In this document: piece by piece, positions 25,301 to 64,000 of the stretch
How positions within the stretch are numbered: position 1 is the stretch's first letter
Layout: every line of letters begins with the position of its first letter
Assembly (NCBI GenBank): GCA_964023275.1
Contig: OZ029913.1
Location: 40,601,757 to 40,665,756, forward strand
Source: Norana najaformis
Lineage: Eukaryota > Annelida > Clitellata > Crassiclitellata > Hormogastridae
DNA: 64,000 nt
Direction: 5' to 3'
Notes under the pieces: generated by a model
Told to the model about the DNA's origin: nothing
Databases searched by the model: none
What the model saw: the letters and a program-made list of their open reading frames with translations, nothing else
Position numbers and translations under genes: made by a program

Positions 25301-25432
25301 TGTTATCCGTGTTCATCTGGGCAGGTAATCGGTCCCTTACGCAACATCGCCATCTGCTCGGAAACTGGAAAGGTGGTGGAACAACTACTGGAAAACTTCA
25401 AAGCGTCACCTATCGTCTACGAGTCGAATGAA
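25301..25432 (+). CDS. Candidate exon, product unknown
   Basis: A 132-bp segment bounded by TTACAG before and GTAAGA after is open for exactly 44 codons with phase 0 at both ends. Its peptide (GPLRNIAICSETGKVV, then QLLENFKASPIVYE) is mixed in composition and protein-like, unlike the repeat-derived frames around it. I do not recognise the family, and it does not match the diacylglycerol kinase. It could be an upstream exon of that gene or belong to another gene. Confidence 0.4.
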
Positions 25433-26500
25433 GTAAGAACGCGATTCTCACGAGATTTCGATAGCCCAGCTATTCCATGAAGCCTCGTGGAAGGTAGGGT
25501 AAGATAGCATGCATCTCTGGACATTTAAATGTCGCCTTTGAAATCTCTCACATGTTAGGTAAGGTTAGACATTTGGGTATTACGTGTGATTATCATCATA
25601 GTCGTCGTCGCCATCTTCATCAACAACACCAACAATATTTTCATCACCAATTGGTGCCTGATGCATTATAGTTGCCATAGAAGTTTCCAGAATACATTAG
25701 GTCATGATGATGGTGATCATCATCATCGTCGTCGTCGTCGTTGTCGTTGTTGTTGTCATGATATTATCATCATCATCAACATCATCATTACGATCATCAA
25801 TATCATCATCCTTATCTTGTATATTTATATAGATATTGGTGTTTGTATATACTTGATGGGCATATATATATATATTTATATATATTATTAATTATATTTA
25901 ACTATCTGTATAACTCATCAAGTGTACTATCTGCGTATCTTCTGCGGCAGATATGGTTTCCCAGTCTCTTAACCAACTTAATCAGTTGTCATGGTAACCA
26001 CATAAGTTTATGTACATCTTTGTGACAGGACTTGTGTTATACTGGTGATCTTGCATATCATATGTTATTCATATCGTATTGCATATTACAATATTATATA
26101 CACAAAGGAGTGTAGAGACAGAGCTTTACTTTTGTAATACAATGACTAGCACACGATCGTATAAAAACTAGCGCTACAGAGAAAGAAGAGCAGACTCTTA
26201 GGCTGTCGTCCCTGGAGTCGGGCATGAGTTTGAGCCGTTAGCGCCCTCATTTCTTGGCCTTGGCCCATGGCAGTGAGCAGTCCGCTTCCTCACCCACTGA
26301 GCTTCCCATCGATAGTATGCGATCGCTGTACTCACTTTACAGCTGCATGAGTTCGCGGGGGGGGGGGCAAGGAGAACAAAAAATTTCAAAACACATTTCT
26401 GCCATGGCAGGGAACTCCTGATCTGATTCCCTTCTAGTTGACAATCCAGGAAGGTAGCCATCTGGCTAGCTATCGGGCTATCTCGCACCCCATATGCAAT
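25433..26500. other. Spacer, ATC-rich then AT-rich
   Basis: Imperfect ATC/GTC triplets at 25590-25810, ATATAT at 25862-25890, and unique sequence with a poly-G run at 26357. No gene recognised. Confidence 0.5.
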
Positions 26501-26534
26501 ACACAACATATATCAACTGTATCTGTCTGTACGC

Positions 26535-26720
26535 ATATATATATATGTATGTAGGCATGAATGTATGTATGTCTGTACGTATGTATGTATTCTTGCATGT
26601 ATGAGTGAATGTAGGTATGTATGTATGCTTGCATGTATGTATGCATGTAAGTATAAATGCATCTATAAATGCATGTATATATGTGTGTATGTATTTCTGT
26701 ATGTGTCTCTGAATAGCTGT
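26535..26720. repeat. (ATGT)n degenerate microsatellite
   Basis: ATGTATGT tetramers interrupted by GCAT and CTGT variants. It ends in TATAGGGCCTTTTAAGC, which resembles the 3' end of family C retrotransposons read in reverse. Confidence 0.8.
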
Positions 26721-26839
26721 ATAGGGCCTTTTAAGCACCACCAATGGTGCTACTCATAAATATTCATCTCATAAATGATGAATATTAATGACTTAGCCGA
26801 TGCGAGGCATCTAGCGCTGTGCATTAGCTAAACTGAAAT

Positions 26840-27180
26840 TGATGTCCACGCCATTGTCGTCTTCGAGCGAACTTTCGCTTCCGGTACAAATGGATCGTGG
26901 ACGACATGACGGAGAACGGCGACCTCTAGCGGTCGCGTCCATCCGCACGTCGCCCAGCCGGGCGCAGGGCCATCGGCGGCGTTGCCTAGGCCCCTCCCTC
27001 CCGCCCGCCCTCGCTGCTTCTGTTTACAGCGGCCACCGTTTCGCAGGGTTCCAGCGGCAAATGCAGAACAATATCTTAAGTCTCGCCTTCTGCGCTCTTG
27101 TTTAGCAGCAGTGGCAGGAAAACAATGCGCCTTCGGAGACCGCTGCGACTCTGCGACGAACAGAAACGGGTCTGTTTATT
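26840..27180. other. GC-rich, CpG-containing segment
   Basis: Locally much richer in G, C and CpG than its surroundings, with an 88-codon + frame (26839-27105) of no recognisable family. It could be a promoter or first exon, but no start site or splice donor can be defended. Confidence 0.3.
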
Positions 27181-27354
27181 AAAGCTTATGTAGTCGAATT
27201 TTGTATGTAATGTAAGGTTATGTAATGTACTTTATTGCTGTAAATATAGCTTAAGTTATTCAGATTTATTCATTCAGATTATTTATATAGCCCAACTTCA
27301 AGATACCTACTTAGAGATATTCCCAGCCAAGCTCAGCTAGATTTAACCCGCACG

Positions 27355-27540
27355 TATGTTACGCACGCGCCCGCATACATACAGACGGACACATACATAC
27401 ATGCATACAATGAAGCTTATATACATACATACATTCGTATATGCATACATACAGACGAAGACATACATACATACAATGATGCTCATACACATACACACAT
27501 ATATTCATACATGCATTCATACATACATACATTCATACCT
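27355..27540. repeat. (ACAT)n degenerate array, block 1
   Basis: Imperfect CATACATA tetramers with ACAGACGR interruptions. Confidence 0.85.
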
Positions 27541-27544
27541 AAAT

Positions 27545-27662
27545 TCATTGATACGTGTCGGAATTCGACCTGGCTCTCCATCGGATCGTGATTTTTTATT
27601 TCGATTCTACTTGAAACGACCATCGATTAAAGCCTTGGGTATTATGATAGCGGCGCTATAGC
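27545..27662 (+). mobile_element. Non-LTR retrotransposon 3' tail, family D
   Basis: TTGAAACGACCATCGATTAA followed by GCCTTGGGTATTATGATAGC and GGCGCTATAG matches, in reverse, 33722-33800 and 34180-34225 and, in diverged form, 47930-47990. A short 3' fragment only. Confidence 0.65.
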
Positions 27663-27679
27663 AACCATTAGGTAACATC

Positions 27680-27895
27680 AGATACATACATACATACGCT
27701 GTATACATGCCTACATACATACACTTATACATACATACATACATACATACACTTATACATACATACATACACTTATACATACATGCATGCATACATGCAT
27801 GCATACATACATACATACATACATACTTATACATACATACATACTTATACATACATACATACATACGCAGTATACATACCTACATGCATACATTC
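27680..27895. repeat. (CATA)n array, block 2
   Basis: Long runs of CATACATA with periodic ACTTATACA and ACGCTGTATACATGC interruptions, implying a higher-order repeat. From 27896 to 28170 the sequence is unique, with one weak exon-like segment that I rejected. Confidence 0.9.
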
Positions 27896-28174
27896 ACGCC
27901 AGAGTCGAAACCTTGCTCCAGTTTCCGCCAATTTTATTGCTCTCTAGGAAAAGTCCATGACCAGGACTTCGGGGTGGGGTGCAAGGGAGAGGCATCGAGG
28001 GGAGCCGCGGAGTCGGTCTCCTGCCTGTGCCGAGAACAGCCATTCCAGGTGGTGCGCTAGACATCAAACGCAACTAGGCGTCGAAGTCGAGGCTTTAAGA
28101 AAAATTGGCCAACGTTAAGACGCTGAACTCAATTGCGGACAGCTGCCACTACGAGACATAGGGCGGGGGTTAGC

Positions 28175-28783
28175 GTCTTCTGTTTGCTATGCTATGCTAC
28201 GTCACGCTATGCTACGTTACGTTAAGCTATAAGCTGTTATGATGTGCTATGCTATATTATTCTAGTTACGCTTTCCTAATCTATGCTATGCATGTAATGC
28301 TAACCCATGATATGAATTGTAAAGGTATGTTATACTATGCTTTATTATGAAATGATGGGCTAAACCATTATATGCTATGCTGCTCTATGCTATGCTGTGT
28401 TGTAATATGCTATACGATATGATGTTACGTTATACTGTCCTATGCTATGCTATGTCCTGATGTGATATGCCATGATATGCTATGCTACCCTATGTTACGC
28501 TATGCTAAGCTGTGTTATGCTATGATGTGCTAAGCCATGATATGCTATGCCGATCTATGCTATGATGTCACATGCTGTTGTGTGATATGTTATGCTGAGC
28601 CATGACATGCCATTTTACTCTGCGCCATGCTATGCTGTGGTTTAATGTGATAAGCTATGGTTTTGTTGAGTGTCATAATTATGTTCCGTTATGCTACACT
28701 TTGTTGTGGTATGCTATGCTACGTTACGCTATGAGGTACAATATCATGCTATAATAAGCTATGTTGTGTTGTGATATGCTAAG
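28175..28783. repeat. TATGC-type degenerate satellite, left part
   Basis: About 600 bp dominated by CTATGC, GATATGC and CTACG pentamer and hexamer units with many substitutions. It lacks long open frames of interest. Confidence 0.85.
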
Positions 28784-28899
28784 TTAGGGTTAGGGTTAGG
28801 GTTAGGGTTAGGGTTAGGGTTAGGGTTAGGGTTAGGGTTAGGGTTAGGGTTAGGGTTAGGGTTAGGGTTAGGGTTAGGGTTAGGGTTAGGGTTAGGGTT
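28784..28899 (+). repeat. Interstitial telomeric repeat (TTAGGG), about 19 perfect copies
   Basis: 116 bp of unbroken TTAGGG, the telomere repeat of most non-arthropod, non-nematode animals. It sits inside the TATGC array. The absence of any substitution argues for recent insertion or expansion. Confidence 0.98.
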
Positions 28900-29490
28900 T
28901 CGCGTAGGTAGCTGATATAAGCCAAGGCATGCGATGCTACCCTATGCTATGCTGCGCTATGCTATACTCAGTCATGATATGCCATTCTACTCTGTGCTAT
29001 GCTATTCAATGTTATGTTAGTCAATGCTATGCTCTAATGTAATATGCTAAGTCGTTTGGTTTTGTTGAATATGACGCTGACAGGCACAGTGAAGTTAACG
29101 ATGACGAGCCTGGTTAGTACTTGAATGGGTGACCTTTCGTGGAATACCATGCCACCTGTCGCCCACTAAGCCCTCCATTCTTTATTGGACGTTGGATTGC
29201 TATTGTCGTGTTTGCGCCTCAACCGAATGATCCTTTGGCCTTGGGACCACGCTTCTCAAGAGTTTCTATAGAGGCGTGTAAACAGTACGTTTTTATCGCC
29301 ATTTTATTATGATTTCTTTGGCTATGTTACTCTCTGCTATGCTACATATGCAAAACAATATTGTACTACGTTCTGCTCTGACATAACACAATTGGCTAAG
29401 CCATATTATGATATCACGAGCAATATTTTATTATGGCACGCTATGCATTGATACGATATGCTATGCTATGCTACGATCTGATATGCTATG
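28900..29490. repeat. TATGC-type degenerate satellite, right part
   Basis: Continuation of the TATGC array after the telomeric block, interrupted by unique sequence at 29070-29290. Its first 21 nt (28898-28918) recur exactly at 33205-33225. Confidence 0.8.
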
Positions 29491-30645
29491 GTCGTCGCTA
29501 GCATATGCCGTATGTGCCGTTGCATAACCTTAAGCTGAAAATTGGTATACGACGCCATCTGGTCACGTTCATGACCACAGTGTGTACATTACGCCATCTG
29601 TTTATAAACACTCCAACCTTTATCTGATATCTCTCTTTTATATATATATATATGTCTCTCTCAGACAAACATATATATATGTATATACATCTCTCTCTCA
29701 GACAGACAGACAGGCAGACAGGCAGACAGACAGAAGGACGGACTGACAGACAGACAGGCAAACGGACAGACAGACAGATAGGCAGACAAACAGATGGAAT
29801 CAGAAATGCAGAGAGAACTGGTGCACGATAGCTAAGGAGGCACAGACAGACAGCTACACATACAGACAGACGAAGAAACACAAAAACCTGAGCGAGTCTC
29901 GTCATCAGAAAAAAGCGAAAGTCGGCTTCGGAACAAACACTCAGATGTCGAGGTCGCTGGCTGAAGCGACGACAGCGCTGACCTACAAGCGGGACGCTGA
30001 GCGCTGAGTTCTGTCACCTGACATCCCAAAGAAAGCACAGTATTTGTAAATGATAAGACCAGAGAATGTGACCTTTGACCCGCTCCAGTTGTTTAAGGTC
30101 GTCATAAATAGGTCAAGGATATGACGCATACGAAAGCCTGCTGATCGTTCGATTGACTGATTAATTGATTTATTTTAATTGTTTATCTGCTATTATACTC
30201 ATTCGTTCGTCTGTTCATGCTGTCAGTTGTTCTTTCTTTTATTCAGTTATCAATTTATTTGTTAATTTGTTCTGAAACAATACCGTAGAATGCTGAACAA
30301 TAGAATACAATTTCACGGAAACGGATTCGTTGTTGACCCATCGAGATTCGAATCAATTAAAATCATTCACCTGGTTTCTCGGCTTTCCGTGGGACGAAAG
30401 CGGTTTTCAGTAAGGGGAAGTGGCTGGTGGCTGCTGACCTCCGAAGTCTGAGGGGGCTTTAGGGTAATGCCATCGGGCATCGCTGGTTTAAAGGGTCTCG
30501 AGTTACGACCGACATTTTGGACATTTGCTAGCTCCATCAAAGCCGATTTCTCTTCCAGAGGCAGGTGGGATTGTATGGTCATGTAATGAGGAGAGAGGAG
30601 GAACGCCGCATTTAAACATTTATGAGAACGCCGCTGTAGGGGAGG
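29491..30645. other. Spacer with TATATA and CAGACAGA repeats
   Basis: TATATATA at 29640-29690 and CAGACAGGCAGA at 29700-29800, then unique sequence. The open frame at 30367-30666 (-) overlaps the repeat listed next and has no known domain. Confidence 0.4.
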
Positions 30646-30930
30646 CGCATTTGATAAACACTTCAAAGGTTACTTCAACGAGACTGACACCTCTCTGATC
30701 AACTGCCGGTCAGCGTTTAAACCAACTGGCAACGAATGACCGTCGAAGACCAGCTACGAACGTTGAATTTTTAACAGAACAAAACAAATTTGAAGTTTAT
30801 TTATTGTCCTGTAAGTAAATAAAGCCTTTGCACAACTATATTCCAGCGACACTCGGTTCGACAAATCCTTACATCACAAAACGTGTAATCCTCGACGAAG
30901 TCTTGAGCCCAAATTTGCAACTGCAATTGC
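30646..30930 (-). mobile_element. Unclassified dispersed repeat, copy 2
   Basis: Matches 10132-10420 in the same orientation. Shared landmarks include TTTGATAARCACTTCAAA, AAATTTGAAGTTTATTT and AAGTAAATAAAG. The encoded - strand peptide is similar over the shared part but carries an in-frame stop. The two copies differ by scattered substitutions, so they are not recent duplicates of each other. Confidence 0.65.
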
Positions 30931-31194
30931 AACATCAATTACTTTTCAGAGGCCATAATGCGCTATAAAATCTCCACCTCAGAAAAAAACGGTGCAAGAT
31001 AAGCCTCTCGGTTCGTATTGCTGGCATCTTAACATTACATTGAAACAGAAATTGTGCCCGTAATGAAGCCTGATAAAAAAACCTCTTGCAGCAGCAGCTC
31101 TTGAAGCTACGGATGCAACTGGTTTCTAACCGGCGGGCGAAACTGTTTCGTAACTCAAGGTAAGATGGAAGAGGGTTCGTTTTAACTGTTTCAG

Positions 31195-60320
<29,126 letters not shown>

Positions 60321-60822
60321 TCACATTCAGTCTCAAGCATCTATCGGATCAGAATACTGCTGGCAGAGACACTGGTAAAACCAGGGTGGTGCGACGAGTG
60401 ATAAATAACACTTATACAACTTTCGACACAAGAAAACGGGTGGCTCATGGGTTTTATTGGACAGTGTCGCTTTCTGGGAAATACGAGAACGTCTTTCAAA
60501 ACACATTTATGGAGTCAGTTGCCGAACATTCTATGGGTGGCCAAATGATCTGGGAGATTCTAAGTTCGTAGGCAAACAAGATTTAGTATGTGAGAGTATG
60601 TAAATCGGATAAAAAAAGAAAGGAGGGCATGACCCTGATGGGTGAGAGGCCTTAACCTGATTAATGCACGTATCTGATTGGCTGAGAGAATATAGCGTGA
60701 CTAAATTAGTGTTTCTGATTGGCTGAGAACTTATGACGTACCGAAACTCTGTAACAGGCCTAATGACAATTGAGTAAAATGGCGACACAATTGGTTTTAC
60801 TATTTCAAGTATTTTTTCACCA

Positions 60823-60828
60823 AATAAA
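60823..60828 (+). terminator. Poly(A) signal for the kinase gene
   Basis: AATAAA, the first canonical signal after the stop at 60320. It implies a 3' UTR of about 0.5 kb (60321 to about 60845), which shows no other feature. Confidence 0.6.
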
Positions 60829-60847
60829 AGTATTGTCAGTCAAGAGC

Positions 60848-60853
60848 TTTATT
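60848..60853 (-). terminator. Poly(A) signal for the transporter gene
   Basis: TTTATT on +, AATAAA on -, the first canonical signal downstream of the - strand stop at 61292. It lies 19 bp from the opposing signal, so the two transcripts probably overlap at their 3' ends. Confidence 0.55.
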
Positions 60854-60964
60854 TTTCTGTACAGTTCCATAAAATCATCGCACGTGCAGAACTTCCGGTA
60901 AAGAGTTGGCCTCTTGATTAAAGCATTACAACTGTTAAGTGAAAGAAGTCGCAACATCAAAGGA

Positions 60965-61255
60965 AGGTTAGCCGGACAAAATTATCGAATACCCATTTGT
61001 TCCTGATTTAATCGTGGGAAAGTTGGCCTAAAGCAATGACCGAATATCCCATTTCTTCTGATTTGACTATCGAAAGTTAATCGAAAGCAGCAGCTAAATA
61101 GTTATATTGCTCCTGATTCAACCATCAACAGTTAACCTAGCAAAATAACAGGCGAATATCCAGTTGTTCTTGATTTAACAGCGGGAAAGCTAAACTAACA
61201 TAATAACTCACGAATCCCCTAATTTCCTGTGATTCAACCATTTGAAAGTGTTGTA
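60965..61255. repeat. About 57-bp degenerate minisatellite between the genes
   Basis: Five diverged units, each with CGAATATCC or similar, TTGTTCCTGATTTAA and a CGTGGGAAAGTT-like end. Lies in the presumed 3' UTR of the - strand gene. Confidence 0.75.
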
Positions 61256-61291
61256 GACCAACCACTGAATGAATGTATTCATACAAGTCAA

Positions 61292-62460
61292 TCACTTTGA
61301 TGCGCTCTCTTCAGCTCCATTTTCACGAACCGGAGCAATTTTCGTAGCTCTAGAATCCATCCTCGTCGACACCGGTCTCGAGTACTTGTCCCCATGACGG
61401 GAAGCTAAGCGCTGCATAACAATAAAGAGGATAAATATCGCGACTGAGTATGCAACAATCAAGTACAGGAAGCTCTTGGGTCCGTAGTATTCGAACAGAT
61501 ACCCGGTCAGCCACTGAACGAGCATCCCTCCAGTCGACGATCCAATGTTGACGCACATGATGGCCATCGAGTTCAGGTCGATGTAGTCGTTGGCCCAACC
61601 GAGGCAGGAGGGGAAAAGCGGACTCTTGCAAAACCCAAATGTCATCGAAAACAGCCAGAATGCAGGACGACTTTCAGGGAAGATATTGAGGAAGATGGCG
61701 GACACCAGAGTACCGGAAGTCTGAATGAAGATGAGTACATGGATCGAGAGGTACCTGGACGCGAGGAAGGTTAGTAAACGGGCCACGGTAAAGCAGATCC
61801 AGTAGGCTGCGGTCAACCATGACGCCTGTTCTTTGGTGAGGTTCAGACGACTTTCAATGGCGTAGGAGAAGACGAACTTGCCGAAAGCTCGCTCACCACC
61901 GACGACGAACATGTAATAGAGGAATATCAGGGCAAGCATCTGGATCCTAAAGACGGTCTGGCCCTGGACGCACGTCTTTGGGTTTATGATCTCCCTCCAG
62001 GGGATCTCCTTGGGAGCGAAGCGATCGGGGAGGCGGAGGAATGAGAAAATCAGGAAGGCAAGGGACATCACAGAGCAGAGAACCCCGACGATGCCGTAGG
62101 GAATCTCGATTCGGGAGTGAAACTGGGCTGAGAAAGGGGAAGTGGTGTAAAACTGGAAGGGAGATGTAACGTTAAATTGTAAGGGAGAAGTGATGTTAAC
62201 CTGGGAAGGAGAAGTAACGGTAAACTGGAAGGCAGGAGTGGTATTAAGCTGCTCTGAGAAGGGATAAGTGCCGTCGGTCGAGAATGGATCGAGGGACGTT
62301 GTGATATTGTTCGTGGCCCCCCTTGAGATGAGGAAGGGGGACATGAAGGGTCGAGACATCAGGGGCCCGATCGTACCACCAAGGCCGAATCCAGAATGCA
62401 TGAAGTTGAATGGTCCGGCCGAACGGTCCCCCCACAGGATAGCAAGGGTCGGATTGGCAC
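61292..62460 (-). CDS. MFSD4B: MFSD4/NaGLT1-like sugar transporter, last exon
   Basis: Major facilitator superfamily member of the MFSD4/NaGLT1 group, which carries glucose or related sugars across the plasma membrane. Starts with GANPTLAILWGDRSAG and FMHSGFGLGGTIGP, matching the conserved GANxxxxxLWG and LHFxFGxGA signature of the group. An extracellular loop rich in NxT sites follows, then about seven membrane helices (GIVGVLCSVMSLAFLIF, FLYYMFVVGGERAFGKFVFS, ASWLTAAYWICFTVARLL and others), with a polar cytoplasmic tail. Acceptor CATTACAG at 62461, phase 1. Roughly 389 codons; stop at 61292-61294. Confidence 0.9.
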
Positions 62461-62529
62461 CTGTAATGACAAGGGTTCGAAATCAAACACAGAAACTATT
62501 ATTAGCGCAAGAATCTTGAACCCAGGGAA

Positions 62530-62645
62530 TATGGTTGCACCTCTTTTGCATTTATGGTAACACCACTTTGCGTTTATGGTTACATCAGTTTTACGATTAC
62601 GGTTACACACTTTTGCATTTATGGTTACACCACTTTTTGGGTAAT
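62530..62645. repeat. 23-bp repeat (CACTTTTGCATTTATGGTTA)n
   Basis: Four to five imperfect units in the intron of the transporter gene, upstream (on -) of its last exon. Confidence 0.8.
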
Positions 62646-62809
62646 GACTGTACCATATTTAGGTTTGCCGTGCGTATTTCCGTAATAATTAATATAATAT
62701 AATTTTTGATTAAACAATCTTCAATGATCCTAATTAATAGCAGAAACAATTGCTAATGAAAATCAGATGTCGATAACGAACATTACAACATCAACAATAT
62801 TATGACAAC

Positions 62810-62965
62810 CACAGTCAATTAGTCTGTAATTCAGCGATTGAGGGTTCGAGCTTGTTGAGTGGACTCCACTGGACAAGTTTTCTCAGTCACAGATGAGTTG
62901 AATTTGGCACCAGCAACAGCCCCGTATCCAAGATCTTAGGATTCCTCCATGGCTTGCTCAAGCGC
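62810..62965 (+). repeat. tRNA-like SINE, family 1
   Basis: TTAGTCTGTAATTCAGCGAT followed by TGAGGGTTCGAGCTTGTTGA has a good B box (GGTTCGAGC). The rest parallels 48455-48560. Lies antisense in the transporter intron. Confidence 0.65.
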
Positions 62966-63074
62966 AGGATATGAGCGCTTTTCCTGTGTTCCACTATGTT
63001 CCAATGGGAGCTTTACTTACTACCTTACCTTGGAGCACACTACATTGGAACACGGAAGCAACGGTGGCATATAC

Positions 63075-63366
63075 CTGTTGTCAGTAGTCCGTGGCTCTGT
63101 CCCATCAGATGGAACACAACTCCAAGGACCCAGAGGGCGCTGCACCAGGGAGCGACAGCGATCGTAACGGCTGAGACCAGCAGGGCCACCGCCAGCAAGA
63201 GGTCGCGACGCCTGACCCATCGGTCGTGTACGGCTCCTCCGACGATCGATCCGATGAAGAGACCGGCGCTGCGGCCGGACAGCACCCGCGAGATCTCTTC
63301 GTAGTTGCTGCCGCTGCGCTCCTTCAGGTCTGGGAGCGTTGGACCCACGACCTCGTTGTACAAGCC
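63075..63366 (-). CDS. MFSD4B: MFSD4/NaGLT1-like transporter, internal exon
   Basis: Encodes LYNEVVGPTLPDLKERSGSN, then SRVLSGRSAGLFIGSIVGGA, VHDRWVRRRDLLLAVAL and GVVFHLMGQSHGLLTTG: end of TM1, the DRWxRR-like A-loop and the next helices. Acceptor TATTTCTAG at 63367, donor ACAACAG|GTATAT (phase 1). Upstream exons with the N-terminus are outside the window. The exon start is tandemly copied upstream (63371-63800). Confidence 0.9.
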
Positions 63367-63370
63367 CTAG

Positions 63371-63800
63371 AAATACAGGAAGCAAGTAGAAACAAGAAAG
63401 CATTTAGACACGAAAACGGAATGTGAAACTGAAACCGAAAGAGAAATTAAACTTGATCTGGAAAGTTAATCGACATAAGCGGACCAGCCACCCAGTTGCA
63501 CAAGCCCTGGGGGAAACATAAATCAGAGAAGCAGCCATTAATGGGAACACATGCCGACACGGAAACGGAAAGTGAAACTGAAATTAAACAAATTTTAAAC
63601 TCGAAATGAAAATGAACCTGAAACGGACCGTCCAAACACTCCTCTGTGCAAACCCTGGGAAATAGAAAACAGGAAAGCAAGCTAAATAAGTACGCTTATA
63701 GACATGGAAACAGAAAGTGAAAGTTATACTCAGAAGGAAACCCGAGCTAGAAAGAAAAGCCTTCTCCTTGTACAAGTCCTCGGAGTTATGAAAAATTCAA
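63371..63800 (-). repeat. Three decayed tandem copies of the transporter acceptor junction
   Basis: Read on -, the true junction is TATTTCTAG|GGCTTGTACAACGAGG. Copies: TTTCCCCCAG|GGCTTGTGCA at about 63506, CTATTTCCCAG|GGTTTGCACA at about 63654, and CATAACTCCGAG|GACTTGTACA at about 63777. Copy spacing is about 140, 148 and 124 bp. Copy 1 still reads GLCNWVAGPLM against the true GLYNEVVGPTL. Similarity falls with distance from the exon. Confidence 0.85.
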
Positions 63801-63837
63801 AAAAAGAATCGTAAATATAAATAGTAATCGAAGCATC

Positions 63838-63995
63838 TCTTGATTGATTGACTGACTGAATAGTTGATTGATTCCTCAATTCACTGATTCCTCCATTCTT
63901 CATGATTGATTCCTCAATTCACTGATTCCTCCATTCTTCATGATTGATTCCTCAATTCACTGATTCCTCCATTCTTCAACTTGTTGATTCACTTA
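63838..63995. repeat. 51-bp repeat (GATTGATTCCTCAATTCACT...)
   Basis: Nearly three units of GATTGATTCCTCAATTCACT followed by GATTCCTCCATTCTTCAT, almost identical, running to the window edge. Confidence 0.92.
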
Positions 63996-64000
63996 TTTGT

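Noticed and set aside
27948..28048. Segment with good acceptor TTGCTCTCTAG and donor CAG|GTGGTG
   Set aside because: Two different frames are open, neither peptide is recognisable and the donor is weak; could be chance.
31092..31159. Exon-like segment (QQLLKLRMQLVSNRRAKLFR) with strong AAG|GTAAGA donor before the first kinase exon
   Set aside because: It would leave a 35-bp intron and its phase 2 end does not fit the phase 0 start of the exon at 31195. No similarity to the kinase N-terminus.
61350..61631. Open frames antisense or shifted to the transporter exon, also 63020-63403 in another frame
   Set aside because: Shadows of the genuine coding frame in GC-rich exons.

Overview
This is a window of animal nuclear genome, almost certainly from a non-arthropod, probably marine, bilaterian invertebrate. 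The evidence is two multi-exon genes with GT-AG introns, an interstitial (TTAGGG)n block, several families of non-LTR retrotransposon remains, tRNA-like SINEs, a degraded Ty3/Gypsy element and very dense micro- and minisatellites. I cannot name the species. There is no bacterial operon structure, and most long open frames in the window are artefacts of simple repeats.

Layout. Positions 1-5400 hold dead retroelements: a broken Gypsy element at about 2270-4470 and tails of non-LTR elements. From 5400 to about 31100 I see no gene I can name, only tandem repeats ((CA)n/(TA)n, a 33-bp palindromic minisatellite, a 10-bp minisatellite, polypyrimidine blocks, CCAAC, GGAT and GGCA arrays, a TATGC-like array carrying 19 perfect TTAGGG copies), L2/CR1-like retrotransposon ends, and one exon-like segment at 25301-25432. 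From 31195 to 60320 on the + strand lies a type II diacylglycerol kinase (DGK delta/eta type): 25 visible exons whose lengths sum to 3,603 nt, with matching phases and GT..AG ends at all 24 introns, encoding two C1 zinc fingers, a split kinase domain and a C-terminal SAM domain. The N-terminal exons, where vertebrate relatives have a PH domain, were not found. On the - strand, 63366 down to 61292, are the last two exons of an MFSD4/NaGLT1-like sugar-transporter gene, tail to tail with the kinase. The two genes' nearest AATAAA signals face each other 19 bp apart.

The most interesting signal is structural. At five splice junctions, four in the kinase and one in the transporter, the intron next to the exon contains decayed tandem copies of the junction itself: exon edge plus splice site plus flank. 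These sit at 37397, 44911, 54567, 55840 and 63366. Several other introns begin or end flush with their own private repeat. This suggests that introns at this locus grew by tandem duplication across exon borders, leaving graded decoy splice sites.
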